56,455 nt of DNA from Paraprevotella clara YIT 11840. GTDB lineage: Bacteria > Bacteroidota > Bacteroidia > Bacteroidales > Bacteroidaceae. This document shows positions 55,701-56,455 of this stretch, piece after piece. How positions within the stretch are numbered: position 1 is the first letter of the stretch; every line of letters begins with the position of its first letter. The position numbers and the translations under genes were made by a program. The stretch lies in contig NZ_JH376601.1 of NCBI RefSeq assembly GCF_000233955.1, positions 1 through 56,455 on the forward strand, written 5' to 3'. Under the pieces are notes generated by a model, which worked only from the letters and a program-made list of their open reading frames with translations, was not told where the DNA came from and made no database searches.

Positions 55701-56455
55701 GGTTTCCAAACGCGTACTTTTAACGAAACTACGCAGGTATGGGAAGATGCTTCATCATCGGATGGTTGGACGGCTACCGGTGGTACGGCTACGAGTGGAT
55801 TGAATTATGAAATCTTTAATGATACTGCTGGAATCCACCAGAAGCTCTACAACATGCCTGCCGGTTACTACCGTTTGGTTTACAATGGCTTCTACCGTGC
55901 GGGAGATATTACTCCTGCGGCTTTGTCTCGTCGTGAAGGTGTGGAGCCTCTGAACGCGCAAGTCTATTTGGACGGCAATGAATCCAAGTGGAACAAAAAA
56001 CTGGTTTCCATCTTCGAGAACTTAAGTGAATATAAATACACGACAGACGACAAGGCCGTGGCAGATACGTTGTTGACCCCAGAAGATGAAGGTATGTTAT
56101 ATCATTTTATTATTAATGGTGTGAGTGGGGCGAAAATAGTTTTTGAAGAAGGTAAATACGAGGGCGACTTCAGTTTCCGTGTAGAAGAGGGTGAAGAACC
56201 GGTATTAGGCGTACGTAAGACAGGTAAGATTACGAACGACTGGACTTGCTTCGACAACTTCAAGCTGTTGTACTACGGGGACGGTGATGCCAACAAGCCG
56301 GATGACATCGACGATGCCTTGGATACAAATATTGACGAAGTCGTAACTGACGGTAAGGCAACGGTGGTAAGTTCCGCATGGTACACTATCAACGGTGTGC
56401 GTGTGGCTGAACCGAAGCAGCGCGGCATCTACATCCGTCAGGATAAGATGAGCGA
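52770..56455 (+). CDS. Second giant secreted protein, paralogue of the 48157 gene (3' end outside the window)
   Basis: The frame stays open from the ATG at 52770 to the window edge (1,228 residues). The signal peptide MKNRLLALMALCGATSSTMP nearly repeats that of the first giant protein. The N-terminal segment GGGVYYIYHVATQKFMTNGD, LISQPSFNESTDGW and later SSDGWTATGGTATSG, FIVAR-like helical parts, and the terminal WYTINGVRVAEPKQRGIYIR all match its paralogue. By alignment about 10-12 codons are missing. It should share the surface role; ligand differences would lie in the diverged middle modules. Confidence 0.8.
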   Translation, partial: MKNRLLALMALCGATSSTMPLWASENWPDPTLSFVDPNLTQDETGGGVYYIYHVATQKFMTNGDWKNNWKTELVVGDEGQEITLSYGEDYELVRRPEGDPDRTTAKGWRMSMMNGPTNGGYHELFIREASMAICVDHNKQGHILWKITKQDDGNYRIKILDEDTKFGVNASGGLYKNAYMGVNEGETGVNPVLDTNMAGFENGQLDWKFVTPEAYNVYKAKKKLQEQLDAADVAGFDKIADYAALYNRTDATAEEVEQAVEDLKLDILEFKYSSATSGKPIEVTELISQPSFNESTDGWVTKREGSSGNFTRKAGDKMIASDGKECENFFEYWTDPKEGNQPNWSITQELKDLPDGKYRLGAYIMTNVLAQGDVTGPKGRFLMAKTMAGEVRKEADVPAIENPDKANGYFAPYTLEFSVIGGTATIGMVVENANSNWTAVDNFTLQYLGKADAATVRSMLEQNIKDAEAKYAEYTGANERFSVSGQQKYEETIKAAKDAVANEQLDDETLMGFITTVQLRMDSLAMDISAYKTLAQKSAELEEAYAGTEYEEVGLPLYEDYLDLLADGLAQRTFNPNEVDSIQPRADRILKQAVLESLQSEDGLRTVTGLFTNMDFSNGTNGWTLTGKGDLKHDNTGVAELWNAKGGDGEVSQELNGLPSGSYKITMQGFYSPSSNNSNSWQQSWGQEGDTANDILGSLFANDASVKLHHVMDYPLTEEEKGTAERYEQITFTDDPQYKDKWLVRLKPAVAETFAKFPDRYVNEVVCYVGEDGKLRLGIKTATASVDWTGTWTVFDKFEVEYLGAEDMTGAETSINALIATATDMVNKEVLTTQEAKDGLNTAIESANKAVSEGLTLEVYNEQVADLNAAIKAGQEAIDAATALEKRNDNHNDKLTSVGEESYDAYVDTDGFAELEKVVLEIEGKISGEGIFASMEEIDDYNAKINKAYTKMVSGVIDFSTASKDAPVDATGLIITPGFQTRTFNETTQVWEDASSSDGWTATGGTATSGLNYEIFNDTAGIHQKLYNMPAGYYRLVYNGFYRAGDITPAALSRREGVEPLNAQVYLDGNESKWNKKLVSIFENLSEYKYTTDDKAVADTLLTPEDEGMLYHFIINGVSGAKIVFEEGKYEGDFSFRVEEGEEPVLGVRKTGKITNDWTCFDNFKLLYYGDGDANKPDDIDDALDTNIDEVVTDGKATVVSSAWYTINGVRVAEPKQRGIYIRQDKMS

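Overview
The window looks like chromosomal DNA of a gut-type Bacteroidales bacterium (Bacteroidaceae or Prevotellaceae; species not resolvable by eye). Supporting signs are Bacteroidetes-type promoters (TTG/TTTG, about 20 nt, TAnnTTTG), A-rich start contexts instead of clear Shine-Dalgarno sites, many SPII lipoproteins, families typical of the order (DUF3256, DUF4831, DUF5689, DUF6359, the BT0820 HAD family), a TonB-dependent receptor, type B L31, and a tmRNA whose tag reads GENNYALAA. No tRNA, rRNA or CRISPR array was seen; the only stable RNA gene found is ssrA.

Layout. 0.4-8.3 kb: an OmpA-like lipoprotein, a large secreted endonuclease I, a DJ-1/PfpI plus GNAT pair, truA overlapping a DMT transporter, a DUF3256 protein and L31. 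8.4-16.2 kb: a secreted NUC1-type nuclease, then a minus-strand operon (TonB receptor, DUF5689 lipoprotein, DUF6359/anchor-J lipoprotein), with a secreted EEP nuclease diverging from the receptor. I read this as a candidate system for capturing and degrading extracellular nucleic acid. 16.3-26.7 kb: housekeeping genes: class II aldolase, nnr and DUF4831, then hpt-adk-obgE-pgeF-M23, a stand-alone AICAR transformylase with a tiny basic protein, and ssrA. Two related, perfect 27-28 bp palindromes sit between convergent genes at 7.8 and 24.7 kb.

26.9-47.5 kb: a split exopolysaccharide region. It starts with a small phosphoglycosyl transferase, an SLBB export protein, Wzz, Wzy, Wzx and two glycosyltransferases, all on the plus strand. 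A third glycosyltransferase is inverted and overlaps its neighbour tail to tail, followed by an Rpn-type nuclease gene and a VirE remnant. A WecA/MraY-type transferase, the rny and zapA genes, rfbA, a WcaJ-type transferase and a Wzc kinase with a very long tyrosine/glycine tail complete it. The part from Wzz through the glycosyltransferases is visibly AT-rich, suggesting acquired DNA. Together these genes could make lipid-linked repeat units, flip and polymerise them, control chain length and export the polymer.

47.6-56.5 kb: a BT0820-like hydrolase, then two tandem paralogous secreted proteins of about 1,220 residues with repeated jelly-roll-like and helical segments and matching C-terminal sorting-type tails. 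A small lipoprotein lies between them. The second giant gene runs off the end of the window, probably only about a dozen codons short of its stop.
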